Both the position numbers and the translations under genes were made by a program. Below are positions 23,020 through 32,121 of a DNA stretch of 64,000 bases, piece by piece. This DNA is from Bradyrhizobium forestalis (GTDB lineage: Bacteria > Pseudomonadota > Alphaproteobacteria > Rhizobiales > Xanthobacteraceae): positions 1-64,000 of the forward strand of contig NZ_PGVG01000038.1 in the NCBI RefSeq assembly GCF_002795245.1, in the 5' to 3' direction. Each line of letters begins with the position of its first letter. Within the stretch, counting starts at the first letter, position 1. The notes beneath the pieces were generated by a model, which saw only the letters and a list, made by a program, of their open reading frames with translations, did no database searches and was not told the origin of the DNA.

Positions 23020-26000
23020 ATGAGAGGCGTCGCGGAGTGGCTCGAGTCAATCGGCTTATCGGAGTACGCCCGGCGCTTCGCCGAAAACGGCATTGACCTC
23101 TCGGTCGTCCGCGACCTGACAGAACAGGATCTAAAGGAGCTTGGCGTCCTGCTAGGTCATCGGCGCAAGCTGGTGCGCGCCATCGCAGAGCTTGATGACG
23201 AAGTTGGGCCTCCGGCTAAAGCAGAGCTTTACCTGAGTCGACCGGATGAGGGCGAGCGGCGTTATCTTACAGTGATGTTTTGTGACTTGGTTGGCTCCAC
23301 AGCCCTTGCGGCGCGGTTGGACCCGGAGGATATGCGAGCGCTGATTGGCGCGTATCACAGCTGCATCACCGAAGTCATAGGCCGCTATCAGGGAAAGATA
23401 GCCCGTTACATGGGCGACGGGGTGCTGGTCTATTTCGGCTATCCGAAAGCGCATGAGGATGATGCCGAACTGGCTGTCCGCGCCGCCCTTGCCATCGTCG
23501 ATGCCGTAGCGAGCATCCGGAATGTCGCCGCTGCCCTGGAGGTTCGCGTCGGCATTGCGACAGGCACTGTGGTGGTCACCGAGCTTCTGATTGGGAGTGT
23601 TCCGGCGGAGCAAGCAGTTGTTGGTGAGACGCCGAACCTCGCCGCGCGGCTACAAACGATGGCCGAGCCGGGATCTGTGTTGATCTGCGCGAGGACGCGC
23701 CGGCTCGCTGGCGGGGAGTTCGAGTATTGCGAGCCAGATCCCGTCGCGCTGAAAGGCTGGGCGGAGCCGGTCCGGGCCTATCAGGTGCTGCGGACGAGCG
23801 GTGTCGAGAGCCGATTCGAGGCGATGCACACCACCAAGCTGCCTCCGTTGTTCGGGCGTGACGAGGAGATGGAGCTGCTGTTACGCCGCTGGCGACAAGC
23901 TGTACAGGAAGAAGGTCGGGTGGTGACGCTTACCGGCGAACCAGGTATCGGCAAGTCCCACATTGCGTCGGCGCTTAACGAGCGGCTTCAGGGTGAATCC
24001 CACGCCACCCTGCGCTATTTCTGCTCCGAGCATCATACGCACAGCGCATTGTTCCCGTTCATCAGCCAGCTCGAACGTGCTGCCGGATTTAAGCACAGCG
24101 ACTCGCCTCGGGAGAAGCTATCCAAGCTGGACGCTCTGTTGGTGCAATCCACACGTAATCCAGAACACTTCGCAGTCTTGGCACACTTGTTGGTGCTGCC
24201 GGCGGATGACCGCCACCGGCTGCAGGACCTCACTCCACAAAAACGTAAAGAGAAGACCTTCGCAGCCCTATTGGCCCAGCTTGATGGACTAGCGGCGAGG
24301 CAGCCGGTCCTACTCATTTTCGAAGATGTCCATTGGATTGATCCAACCTCGCTTGAGCTGCTCGCAGCTACGGTGGAGCATGTGCCGCAGCTTAGGGCAC
24401 TGGTGCTGATCACGGCGAGAGCCGAATTCACTCCGCCCTGGCCGAGTTATCCTCACACCACCATCATCCCGCTCACCCGACTTAGCCGACGTAACGGCAC
24501 AGCGTTGGTCCTGCGGGTGACCGGAGGCAAAACCCTCCCCAAGGAGGTAATGGAGCATATTCTCGCACACACCGATGGCGTGCCTCTATTCGTCGAGGAA
24601 TTAACGAAGATGGTGCTGGAAGGCGGGCTTTTGCGAGAGCGTGACGGGGAATATTTTCTTGAGGGGCCTCTGCCGTCGTTCGCAATCCCAACCACCTTGC
24701 AGGCTTCGCTGATGGCCCGTCTTGATCGGTTGTCACCGGTGCGGGATGTGGCTCAAATCGGTGCCGTCGCGGGGCGAGAGTTTCACTACGAGCTTGTGAG
24801 CGCCGTCGCCGGGCTGCCGAAGCAGAGGTTGGACGACGCTCTTGATCAGTTGGTCCGTTCGGAACTGATGTTCTGCAGGGGTGAAAATCCACACGCGGTA
24901 TACACGTTCAAGCACGCTTTGGTGCGAGACGCCGCATATGCTGGGCTCCTGAAGAGCCGCCGCGTGCATCTGCACGCCGCTATCGCGAAGGCGCTTGAGC
25001 AGAAATTCCCCGAAGCTGTACGAACGCAGCCCGAGATTATTGCATACCACTATACTCAGGCGAAGAATCACGAACGGGCCCTACACTACTGGTATGAAGC
25101 CGGCAGACAGTCAGCGGCTCGCTCGGCGCACAATGAAGCGGCCCGTCACCTGAAGCAAGGGCTGGATCAGATTCCCCAGATCGACGACCCGATGCTACGC
25201 AACAAGTTGGAGTTGCTGCTTCAGATAGCCCTCGGAAACGCTCTCCGGGCAACCAAGGGTTGGAGCACTGACAGCGTGAAGCATGCGTACACGCGAGCGC
25301 TTCAACTCTGCAAAGAGAGTGGGCTTGACGAACATGTCTTGCCTGCGATCTTTGGTTTATGGACGTGGAACTTCGTTCACGCATCGCTTGGTGAAGCTCA
25401 AGCCCTTGCAGAACATTTGCTGGATAGTGCCGAGAGAGCGGATAACTCGGTTTTCAGGGTTCTTGCCCACGAGGCGGCAGGATTTACCTTGTTTGCACAA
25501 GGGAAGTTTGCCGATGCTCACGCGGAGCTGGAACGTAGTCTTGGCCTCTGCGAGGACAGTAAGGCTGCAGAATACCTTGACCTGTCGGCACAAGACCCCC
25601 GAGTTCATGTACGGGTATACGACGGCATGACCCTCTGCTTGCTCGGTCATCCAGATCGAGCTTTGCGAATGTGCACGGAGGCACGCCGATACGCAGATGC
25701 ATCTCAACATCCCTTCAGTGAGGCAATCGCACGAACGATAAGCCTTCGCGTGCATCAGCTTCGGGGCGATGTCACCGCTCTCGCCGCGGAGGCGAACCTC
25801 GCAGTTGCGTTCTGCGAAGAGCATCAGTTTGCGCACTATTTGGCGATGGCCCTGATTTTGCGGGGATGGGCAAGCGCTTACCAGGGCAACTTTGAGAAAG
25901 GTCTCGCCGAAATTCAGGGAGGCTTGGAACAAGAACGCGCCACTGGCGCGCTATTATTTGAGTCTTACGCTTTGGGCCTATTGGCGGATGCATGCATAGA

Positions 26001-26364
26001 GCACGAGCACTACGCGAAAGCGCTCGACTTTCTGAAGCAGGCGAAACTGAGGCTCAATGAGGCGAATTCCGAACGCTTTTACGAGGCTGAGATATATCGT
26101 TTGTTCGGCGAATCCTACCTCCGATCGAACCAGGACTTGGATCAGGCGGAGTGCTACTTTTCGAAAGGCCTTGATGTCGCGCGCGAACAGAAAGCGAAGT
26201 CCCTGGAACTTAGACTTTGTTTGAGCATGTGTGACCTGAGCGAACTGAGACACAACGCAGACAAGTGTCGCTTGCAACTCGGCGAGATTTACGGATCGTT
26301 TAGCGAAGGTTTTGAAACTCCGGACCTTGTCAGAGCCAAGGCAAGATTAGAAAGCGCGCGGTAA
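23020..26364 (+). CDS. SAM domain - class III cyclase - AAA ATPase - TPR signalling protein
   Basis: 1114 aa. Residues 1-60 form a SAM domain (WLESIGLSEYARRFAENGID; LKELGVLLGHRRKLVRAI). Then comes a class III nucleotide cyclase domain (about 75-260) with metal Asp motifs TVMFCDLVGST and RYMGDGVLVYFGYP. A P-loop GEPGIGKSHIA (near 312) and Walker-B-like LLIFEDVHWIDPTSLELL mark an AAA_16/STAND-type ATPase, and the C-terminal ~450 residues are TPR-like helical repeats (EAARHLKQGLDQI; ALDFLKQAKLRLNEANSERF). Such proteins are frequent in Bradyrhizobium; they may make cAMP when a ligand engages the TPR part. Its AT-richer codons differ from the neighbours, hinting at transfer. Start at Met 23020 is chosen by SAM domain position; upstream codons to 22966 are optional. 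Confidence 0.88.
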   Translation: MRGVAEWLESIGLSEYARRFAENGIDLSVVRDLTEQDLKELGVLLGHRRKLVRAIAELDDEVGPPAKAELYLSRPDEGERRYLTVMFCDLVGSTALAARLDPEDMRALIGAYHSCITEVIGRYQGKIARYMGDGVLVYFGYPKAHEDDAELAVRAALAIVDAVASIRNVAAALEVRVGIATGTVVVTELLIGSVPAEQAVVGETPNLAARLQTMAEPGSVLICARTRRLAGGEFEYCEPDPVALKGWAEPVRAYQVLRTSGVESRFEAMHTTKLPPLFGRDEEMELLLRRWRQAVQEEGRVVTLTGEPGIGKSHIASALNERLQGESHATLRYFCSEHHTHSALFPFISQLERAAGFKHSDSPREKLSKLDALLVQSTRNPEHFAVLAHLLVLPADDRHRLQDLTPQKRKEKTFAALLAQLDGLAARQPVLLIFEDVHWIDPTSLELLAATVEHVPQLRALVLITARAEFTPPWPSYPHTTIIPLTRLSRRNGTALVLRVTGGKTLPKEVMEHILAHTDGVPLFVEELTKMVLEGGLLRERDGEYFLEGPLPSFAIPTTLQASLMARLDRLSPVRDVAQIGAVAGREFHYELVSAVAGLPKQRLDDALDQLVRSELMFCRGENPHAVYTFKHALVRDAAYAGLLKSRRVHLHAAIAKALEQKFPEAVRTQPEIIAYHYTQAKNHERALHYWYEAGRQSAARSAHNEAARHLKQGLDQIPQIDDPMLRNKLELLLQIALGNALRATKGWSTDSVKHAYTRALQLCKESGLDEHVLPAIFGLWTWNFVHASLGEAQALAEHLLDSAERADNSVFRVLAHEAAGFTLFAQGKFADAHAELERSLGLCEDSKAAEYLDLSAQDPRVHVRVYDGMTLCLLGHPDRALRMCTEARRYADASQHPFSEAIARTISLRVHQLRGDVTALAAEANLAVAFCEEHQFAHYLAMALILRGWASAYQGNFEKGLAEIQGGLEQERATGALLFESYALGLLADACIEHEHYAKALDFLKQAKLRLNEANSERFYEAEIYRLFGESYLRSNQDLDQAECYFSKGLDVAREQKAKSLELRLCLSMCDLSELRHNADKCRLQLGEIYGSFSEGFETPDLVRAKARLESAR

Positions 26365-26559
26365 TGATCAGCTTTGGACTTCTTTGGGTCGAGATGCGAC
26401 CGGAGAGGAGGCCACTTCCGGCGCAAAGCGGACATTCTGCGGACACGCCACTTCTGCTATGGGGCAAAAAGGGGCGGTTCAGACCGGTGCGCCTAGACGA
26501 GAATCCCGCTGGGAAGGGTTGGGCCAATTCCCGACGAATGCACGCAGCAAGCAGGTCCT

Positions 26560-27567
26560 CTATTCGATCACCTTGTCGGCCCGGGCGAGCAGCGTCGGCG
26601 GGACTTCGAGGCCGAGCGCGCTTGCGGTCCTAAGATTGATCGCCAACTCGAACTTGGTAGGCTGTTGCACCGGCAAATCGCCTGGCTTTGCGCCGTTGAA
26701 GATCTTGCCGATGAAGGCTGCGAGCTGGAAATAGAGGTCAGGATAGTTTACGGCGTAGGCGATCAGTCCCCCGGCTTCGACGAACTCGCGGGCTGGGAAG
26801 ACGGTGGGCACACGGTTGCGGGCTACCCATTCAACGATCATTTGTTGATGCATTTGGGTGAGACCGTCTGCCCCAACGACGAGGCCGTCGATATGCCGTC
26901 GCACCACCAGTTCGAATGCGTGGCTCAGGTCACCCTCACTCCGCACGTCAAGAAGCTCAGCCTCGAGACCCAGCAAGCGCGCCGCTATCTTTGTCTCGTC
27001 CCATTCGGCTGGGACAGCTGGATTGCCCATGTTGTGAAGCAACGCAACTCGCGTGAGGCTCGGAACCAGTTCTTTGAGAACCTGAACCCGTTTCGCTGTC
27101 AGCTCGGTGCTGAAAGTAATCACCCCCGTGATGTTGCCGGTCGGCCGCGCGAAGCTCGCTACGATCGCACCGGGGCCGCCCATTGTCATCATGACGACTG
27201 GAATCGTTCCGGTCGCGTTCTGAACCGCCGTGGTGGCAGGGGTGCCTCTCGCCAGGATCAGGTCGACTTTGAGGCCAACCAATTCGGATGCGAGATCCGG
27301 AAACCGCTCGGCCCGACCGTCGGCCGACCGATACTCCATGATCAAGTTATTTCCTTCGAAGTAACCGAAATCGCGCAGACCTTTGCGCAGAGCCTCGAGG
27401 TTGGCGGCGTTCCGTGCCGCCGGTATTGGCTCCAGAATCCCGACGCGATAGACCTTCCCGCCTCGCTGCGCACGCGCTGCGAGCGGCCAAGCTGCCGCGC
27501 CGCCGAGCAGCATGATGCATGAGCGCCGGTTCACTCCCGGTCCCTCCGTGCTTCCGACTGAAAGCAT
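26560..27567 (-). CDS. ABC transporter substrate-binding protein (ABC_sub_bind family)
   Basis: 335 aa. The N-terminus RRSCIMLLGGAAAWPLAARAQ is a Tat/Sec-type signal, typical of the Bradyrhizobium ABC_sub_bind paralogues (PF04392 type, TrpX-like). The mature part has the recognisable YRVGILEPIP, EALRKGLRDFGYFEGNNLIMEYR and ELVGLKVDLILARGTPATTAVQ strings. Ligands for this family are usually unknown and no permease or ATPase gene is adjacent, so it is an orphan. A GTG at 27534 with GGGAG upstream (VNRRSC) is an alternative and perhaps better start. Confidence 0.85.
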   Translation of the reverse strand: MLSVGSTEGPGVNRRSCIMLLGGAAAWPLAARAQRGGKVYRVGILEPIPAARNAANLEALRKGLRDFGYFEGNNLIMEYRSADGRAERFPDLASELVGLKVDLILARGTPATTAVQNATGTIPVVMMTMGGPGAIVASFARPTGNITGVITFSTELTAKRVQVLKELVPSLTRVALLHNMGNPAVPAEWDETKIAARLLGLEAELLDVRSEGDLSHAFELVVRRHIDGLVVGADGLTQMHQQMIVEWVARNRVPTVFPAREFVEAGGLIAYAVNYPDLYFQLAAFIGKIFNGAKPGDLPVQQPTKFELAINLRTASALGLEVPPTLLARADKVIE

Positions 27568-27712
27568 AACACACCTCGGCTACAGCAGGAGACTGCTGCG
27601 CTGCGGGATTTCGATGCTGCCTATGTCGCAGATGGGTCACAAGCGGTAGATACCGACCAGGCGGAGCGACTTCCTGCCTTGTCCTCGAAGTCTGACCGAC
27701 ACGGGTACGCTG

Positions 27713-28231
27713 CTAATGCGGGGCGGCGAGGCCGGTCTCCTCCAGCCGCGTCGCGAACCAGCGCGACAGCGCCTCATCGACGAGGCCGCTGACATAGACC
27801 TCCGACGTCGTCACGTGCTGCCTGTCCAGCACCAGCAGCACGCCGATCCAATAGGGAAACCAGACATGCACGTCGGTCAGCGCCCGCAGCTTGTGCTGAT
27901 CGTGATCGAGCGGCGTGTGATTGCTTGCTTTGCGGATCTCCACGGCGAGCAGATTGTTCGGGATCTCGCGCTGATGCACGACGACATCGGGGTAGATCGA
28001 CTTGCCGAGATGATCGTCGGTCGAGATGATGGTGCCGTGCGGCAGATGCAGCGTGCGCTCGCCGAGCCGGTCGTAGTTGCAGTCGACTGACCAGCCCGAA
28101 AACTGCTTTTCCAGATGCACGGCGAAGCGGTGCGTCACCGCCCGCTCGCCGATGTCCTTCTCGAACAGGAAACCCTCGTGGGCGTAGAAGTCCCGGAGCG
28201 CCGCGATCACCTTGTCCAGCTCGGTCTGCAT
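27713..28231 (-). CDS. PD-(D/E)XK-nuclease-like hypothetical protein with altered active site
   Basis: 172 aa. After two N-terminal helices comes the PD-(D/E)XK layout: YPDVVVHQRE (D of the PD motif), then LLAVEIRKASN, where the family pattern would be E-x-K but the sequence reads E-I-R-K, so the catalytic Lys position is Arg unless the neighbouring Lys serves. A conserved-looking HDQHKLRALTDVHVW follows. I infer a restriction-endonuclease-like fold that may bind nucleic acid without efficient cleavage. No methylase or other defence partner is adjacent; 38 bp upstream of it ends the TPP enzyme numbering on the same strand. Confidence 0.6.
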   Translation of the reverse strand: MQTELDKVIAALRDFYAHEGFLFEKDIGERAVTHRFAVHLEKQFSGWSVDCNYDRLGERTLHLPHGTIISTDDHLGKSIYPDVVVHQREIPNNLLAVEIRKASNHTPLDHDQHKLRALTDVHVWFPYWIGVLLVLDRQHVTTSEVYVSGLVDEALSRWFATRLEETGLAAPH

Positions 28232-28269
28232 CGTGCCTCCGGGCTCACGGCGCTCTGTCTGTTGACGCC

Positions 28270-29820
28270 CTACATCTGAACTTCGATCAGCCGCGGGCCG
28301 GGCTCGGCGACGGCCTCAGCCAGCGCCTTGTTGAGCTCGTCGGCATTGGTGACGGCGCGGCCAGGCACGCCCATGCCCTTGGCCAGCGCCACGAAATCCA
28401 GCGTCGGCCGGTCGAGCCGGAGCATGTCGTTGGCGCGCTGGCCGGGCTCGCCGGCGCCGACATTGTCGAACTCGCCGCGCAGGATCTGGTAGATGCGGTT
28501 GGCGAACACGATGGTGACGATGTCGAGGTTCTCGCGCGCCTGCGTCCACAGCGACTGGATGGTGTACATCGCGCTGCCGTCACCGACCATGGTGATCACC
28601 TTGCGGTCCGGACAGGCGATCGCCGCGCCGATCGAGAGCGGCGTCGAGAAGCCGATCGAGCCGCCCATGTTCTGCAGCCAGTCGTGCGGCGCGGCCGCCG
28701 CCGTCGGCGGGAAGAAGCCGCGGCCGGTGGTGAGGGATTCGTCGACCATGATCGCGTTCTCGGGGATCGCACAGGCAATCGCCTGCGCGATCGAGGCGAA
28801 GGTGAGCGCGCCGGTCGGCTTGACCAGCTCCTGCAAAGCCTGCGGCTTGACGTCCTTGGCGCTGGCCTTCACGGCGCCGGCGAGCGCTTCCAGCGCCGCG
28901 ACCGAGTTCTCGCCCCAGGAGGTCATGCGATGCACCTCGCAGCCCTGGGGCTTGAGCATGCTCGGCTTGTTCGGATAGGCGAAGAACGCCACGGGATCGT
29001 CGGACTCGATCAGCACGATGTGACGGAATTTCGCCAGCATCGGCAGCGCGTTCTCGATCACGTAATGGATGCGGTCGATCGAGAAACGGCCGCGGCCGCG
29101 CGCCATCTTGGGGCGGAAGGTCGGGCCCATCACCGTGCAGCCGGTCTTGCCGGCGATGCGCTCGGCCAGCGCCAGGCCCTGCTCGCTCAGCGCGCTGCCG
29201 GTCATCAGGAGCAGCGTGCCTTCGCCGTCACCATGCAGGATTTTTGCGGCCTGCTCGACCGCCTGCGGCGAATAGCTCGCGCGCTGCTGCTCGGCCGGCA
29301 CCTCGGCGATGCCGTCGGCTTCGTTCCAGGCGGTATCGGCGGGCAGGATCAGGGTCGCGATCTGCGGCGGCGCGCTTTTGGCGGCGGCGATCGCCGCGGC
29401 ACCGTCGGCGGCGACCGACTTGGCATCCGGCGAGGTGCGGACCCAGGACGACATCGGCCGGGCCAGGCCCTCGATGTCCGAGGTCAGCGGCGCGTTGTAG
29501 CCGATGTGGTAGACGGCGTGCTGGCCGACGATGTTGACGATGCCGGAATTCGCCTTCTTGGCATTGTGCAGATTGGCAAGGCCGTTGGCGAGGCCGGGGC
29601 CGAGATGCAGCAGGGTCGAAGCCGGCGTGCCCTTCATGCGGAAATAGCCGTCGGCCGCGCCCGTCACCACGCCTTCGAACAGGCCGAGCACGCAGCGCAT
29701 GCCGGGCACGCGGTCGAGCGCTGCGACAAAATGCATCTCGGAGGTGCCTGGGTTGGTGAAGCAGACGTCCACCCCGCCCTTGACCATCGTCCGCACCAGG
29801 CTTTCCGCACCGTTCATCAA
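28270..29820 (-). CDS. Thiamine-diphosphate-dependent acetolactate-synthase-like enzyme
   Basis: 516 aa, with the three-domain TPP fold. The N-terminal Pyr domain has CFTNPGTSEMHFVAALD and the catalytic Glu in LFEGVVTGAADGY. The C-terminal PP domain has the TPP motif GDGSAMYTIQSLWTQARENL and the C-terminal VFANRIYQILRGEF. It lacks the long FAD-binding hallmark of biosynthetic IlvB and no ilvH gene is adjacent, so it may be a catabolic 2-oxo acid decarboxylase or carboligase rather than valine/isoleucine synthesis. Substrate not determined. Start is one of two tandem Met codons. Confidence 0.85.
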   Translation of the reverse strand: MMNGAESLVRTMVKGGVDVCFTNPGTSEMHFVAALDRVPGMRCVLGLFEGVVTGAADGYFRMKGTPASTLLHLGPGLANGLANLHNAKKANSGIVNIVGQHAVYHIGYNAPLTSDIEGLARPMSSWVRTSPDAKSVAADGAAAIAAAKSAPPQIATLILPADTAWNEADGIAEVPAEQQRASYSPQAVEQAAKILHGDGEGTLLLMTGSALSEQGLALAERIAGKTGCTVMGPTFRPKMARGRGRFSIDRIHYVIENALPMLAKFRHIVLIESDDPVAFFAYPNKPSMLKPQGCEVHRMTSWGENSVAALEALAGAVKASAKDVKPQALQELVKPTGALTFASIAQAIACAIPENAIMVDESLTTGRGFFPPTAAAAPHDWLQNMGGSIGFSTPLSIGAAIACPDRKVITMVGDGSAMYTIQSLWTQARENLDIVTIVFANRIYQILRGEFDNVGAGEPGQRANDMLRLDRPTLDFVALAKGMGVPGRAVTNADELNKALAEAVAEPGPRLIEVQM

Positions 29821-29937
29821 AAAGCTCCCACGACCGGCATTGTCCAGATATCCGTCCGATCAATCATTGTTCGCGCGGTGCGTCAAAGCAATAGCCGCCA
29901 TCGCTGCCCTGCCCCGCGCGGCCATGCGCCGGTTTGG

Positions 29938-30034
29938 CTAACGCCCCGTTCCGATGGAATCGGAATGGGGCGTTAGATTCACATTTTGACGCGTTTTCTT
30001 CATGCGAACCGGTATCCACTTCGCTTGAAAACGC
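29938..30034. repeat. Dispersed palindromic repeat: 18-bp hairpin plus GCGTTTTC/GAAAACGC arms
   Basis: CTAACGCCCCGTTCCGAT (29938-29955) pairs over 18 bp with 29959-29976 around a 3-nt GGA loop, with one wobble. It is followed by GCGTTTTC (29991-29998) and GAAAACGC (30027-30034) around ATGCGAACCGGTATCCACTT. The AACCGGTATCCACTTCG type is a widespread rhizobial intergenic repeat. It explains most of the 29821-30178 gap. Confidence 0.65.
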
Positions 30035-30178
30035 TCTAATGCTTTTCGGCAAATCGTGGTTGCCGATTTGGTAACGCCAATCGTGGAGCATGGCATCCCT
30101 CACGGGGCCGTGGCTTGCGGAATCCCCGCAAATATGGCCTGTGGCGTTCATTGAATCGATTTCTTGCTGGGGGAAACA

Positions 30179-30757
30179 ATGATCCGGTTTTTTGCCGCGC
30201 CGATTGCCGCCATCGCATTGCTGTCAGCCATGGCGGGCGGCACGCGCGCCGAAGAGTTCGACTCGCGTGACATCATGGGCGGCGGCCCGAACTTCTTCAG
30301 AGGCGGCTCGAGCCCGATCCCCCGCACCACCGTCAACTATAATGGCAACTATGCCCCCGGCACGATCGTGGTGAACACCTCTGAGCGCCGGCTCTATCTG
30401 GTGCTCCAGAACGGCCAGGCGCTGCGCTACGGCATCGGCGTCGGCCGCGACGGCTTCCGCTGGGGTGGGGTACACAGGATCACCGCCAAGAAGGAATGGC
30501 CGGCCTGGACGCCGCCGTCGCAGATGCTGGCACGCCGGCCGGACCTGCCGCGTCACATGAAGGGCGGCATCGAGAATCCGCTTGGCGCGCGCGCGATGTA
30601 TCTCGGCTCGACGCTGTACCGCATCCACGGCTCCAACGAGCCGGAGACGATCGGCCAGGCGGTGTCCTCGGGCTGCTTCCGCATGACCAATGACGACGTC
30701 ACCGACCTCTATAGCCGCGTCTCGGTCGGTACCACGGTGGTGGTGCTGAACAACTGA
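30179..30757 (+). CDS. L,D-transpeptidase (YkuD domain)
   Basis: 192 aa with signal peptide (residues 1-23 ending TRAEE) and GGGGAAA upstream of ATG 30179. The YkuD domain spans about 62-190: APGTIVVNTSERRLYLVLQN at its start, IHGSNEPETIG supplying the conserved His, and SSGCFRM supplying the catalytic Cys in the SHGC-type motif (here S-S-G-C). It forms 3-3 peptidoglycan crosslinks or attaches proteins to murein in the periplasm. Two other signatures of the family, RYGIGVGRDGFRW and GARAMYLG, are present. Single gene. Confidence 0.92.
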   Translation: MIRFFAAPIAAIALLSAMAGGTRAEEFDSRDIMGGGPNFFRGGSSPIPRTTVNYNGNYAPGTIVVNTSERRLYLVLQNGQALRYGIGVGRDGFRWGGVHRITAKKEWPAWTPPSQMLARRPDLPRHMKGGIENPLGARAMYLGSTLYRIHGSNEPETIGQAVSSGCFRMTNDDVTDLYSRVSVGTTVVVLNN

Positions 30758-30782
30758 AGGGACTTGCTTCCTCGCAGGCGGT

Positions 30783-30906
30783 GCGCTCCCTCTCCCGCTT
30801 GCGGGAGAGGGTTGGGGAGAGGGTCTCTCCGCAACGGGACAATCCCCCAGAGGAAAGAACCCTCACCCGCCGCTACGCGGCGACCTCTCCCGCGAGCGGG
30901 AGAGGT
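30783..30906. repeat. R1-type palindromic repeat, copy 1
   Basis: Outer arms CTCTCCCGCTTGCGGGAGAG and CCTCTCCCGCGAGCGGGAGAGG enclose TTGGGGAGAGGGT, CAACGGGACAATCCCC and CCCTCACCCG. The same scheme recurs at 37161, 38016 (inverted), 42061 and 59577. Confidence 0.85.
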
Positions 30907-30997
30907 TGAGCGGAGCGAGACGCACGGCGGGAACCCGCAGGGCGCGTGAATTTGCGGTCTTGTGCGCGTGGCGCGAATGCGGCAGCGTTGCAGGACG

Positions 30998-31813
30998 ATG
31001 AGCGCATTTGTCCCGCCCTCGCCTGCCCTTCGCATCACTCTGCTTGCGCTCGCAGTGCTCACATGTCTGCCTGAGGCCGCACCCATCGCTGCCGCGGGCG
31101 AGCTGCCCGCGGTCGCCTCGCGCCAGCGCGCCGAGAAGAAGAGCTTCACCGACAACGAGATCGTCGAAGGCTTCCTGAAGACGGCATTCGGCGCCGAATA
31201 TCACCTGGCCGGCCGCGTCGACCGCATCCGCAAGTTCGACGGGCCGGTGCGCGTGTACGCCGAGAGCGACCGCGCCGACCGCAAGACACAGCTTGCAAGA
31301 GTCGTGGCCGACATCGCCCACCGGGTGCAGCATCTCGACATCGCCATGATCGACACCAATGAAGCGGCGAATGTACGGGTGAAGCTGGTGCGCGACCGCG
31401 ATCTGTTCCGCACCATCTCGAGTTTCTACGGCGCCGAGAAGGCGCGCGAGATCCGCTCCTCGCTCGACCCGCAATGCCTGTCCGGCTTCCGCAAGAACGA
31501 CAATTTCGAGATCGAGCATTCCGACGTCATCCTCACCGTCGACAACGGCGATTTCACCTTCCTCGACTGCGCCTATGAGGAGCTCTTGCAATCGCTCGGG
31601 CCCATCAACGACACCGCGAGCGTGCCCTGGACCATGTTCAACGACAACGTCTCGATGGGCTATTTCGACGTCTACGACCAGTACATCCTCAACCTGCTCT
31701 ACGATCCCCGCATCAAGGCGGGCATGACGGTCGCGGAGGTCAAGGCGGTGTTGCCCGCCGTGCTCAAAGACGGGCGCGCCTGGGTCAAGCGGGTGAACGA
31801 TCTGAATGATTGA
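30998..31813 (+). CDS. DUF2927-domain secreted protein
   Basis: 271 aa. An N-terminal signal peptide (about 10-36, LRITLLALAVLTCLPEAAPI) is followed by a domain I recognise as DUF2927: EIVEGFLKTAFGAEYHLAG, WDxxVRVY-like GPVRVYAESD, and later CLSGFRKN and CAYEELLQSLGPINDT. Family members are probably Zn-peptidase-like exported proteins of unknown role; here no HExxH is visible. Start at Met 30998 (AGGA upstream) is preferred over 30962. No operon partner; R1 and R2 repeats sit on either side. Confidence 0.75.
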   Translation: MSAFVPPSPALRITLLALAVLTCLPEAAPIAAAGELPAVASRQRAEKKSFTDNEIVEGFLKTAFGAEYHLAGRVDRIRKFDGPVRVYAESDRADRKTQLARVVADIAHRVQHLDIAMIDTNEAANVRVKLVRDRDLFRTISSFYGAEKAREIRSSLDPQCLSGFRKNDNFEIEHSDVILTVDNGDFTFLDCAYEELLQSLGPINDTASVPWTMFNDNVSMGYFDVYDQYILNLLYDPRIKAGMTVAEVKAVLPAVLKDGRAWVKRVNDLND

Positions 31814-31818
31814 GGTTC

Positions 31819-31982
31819 TTACCCTCCCCTGGAGGGGGAGGGTCGATCGCGCGCAGCGCGAGCGGGGTGGGGTGATCTCTCCACTCGGGCACTGCATCGG
31901 TGGAGAGACTGTCACCCCACCCCGGCTCGCAATCTCGCTTCGCTCGATCGCGAGCCGACCCTCCCCCTCCAGGGGAGGGTAA
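31819..31982. repeat. R2-type long palindromic repeat
   Basis: ACCCTCCCCTGGAGGGGGAG at one end and the complementary CTCCCCCTCCAGGGGAGGGT at the other, with GGGGTGGGGTGA / TCACCCCACCCC inside, giving one long cruciform-like unit of about 160 bp. Confidence 0.8.
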
Positions 31983-31997
31983 GCGCGCAGTCCGCCG

Positions 31998-32113
31998 CTA
32001 CTGCACGAGATCGGCGATGGTGGTTGCGGCCTTGAGGCCTGTGCCGGTGAGGACGGCGACCGTGGTCTCGCTCGCCTTGATCGATCCGGCCGGAGAGATT
32101 CTCCAGCGCAGCC
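31998..32113 (-). pseudogene. Decayed C-terminal tail of a second threonine-synthase-like gene
   Basis: Read on the minus strand it ends SETTVAVLTGTGLKAATTIA followed by DLVQ and a stop, close to the tail of the intact PLP enzyme at 33114 (NETTVAVLTGTGLKAASTVA then DLVQ). Upstream, AALENL is one base out of frame with SPAGSIKA, so a 1-nt deletion is present. Only about 115 bp remain, directly before the methyltransferase gene end. Confidence 0.75.
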
Positions 32114-32121
32114 TTCCGCTC

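Noticed and set aside
30783..30906. R1 palindromes taken as simple terminators
   Set aside because: They recur with conserved inner sequence, lack U-runs and also sit inside an operon and before gene starts, so they are repeats first; a termination effect is only possible.
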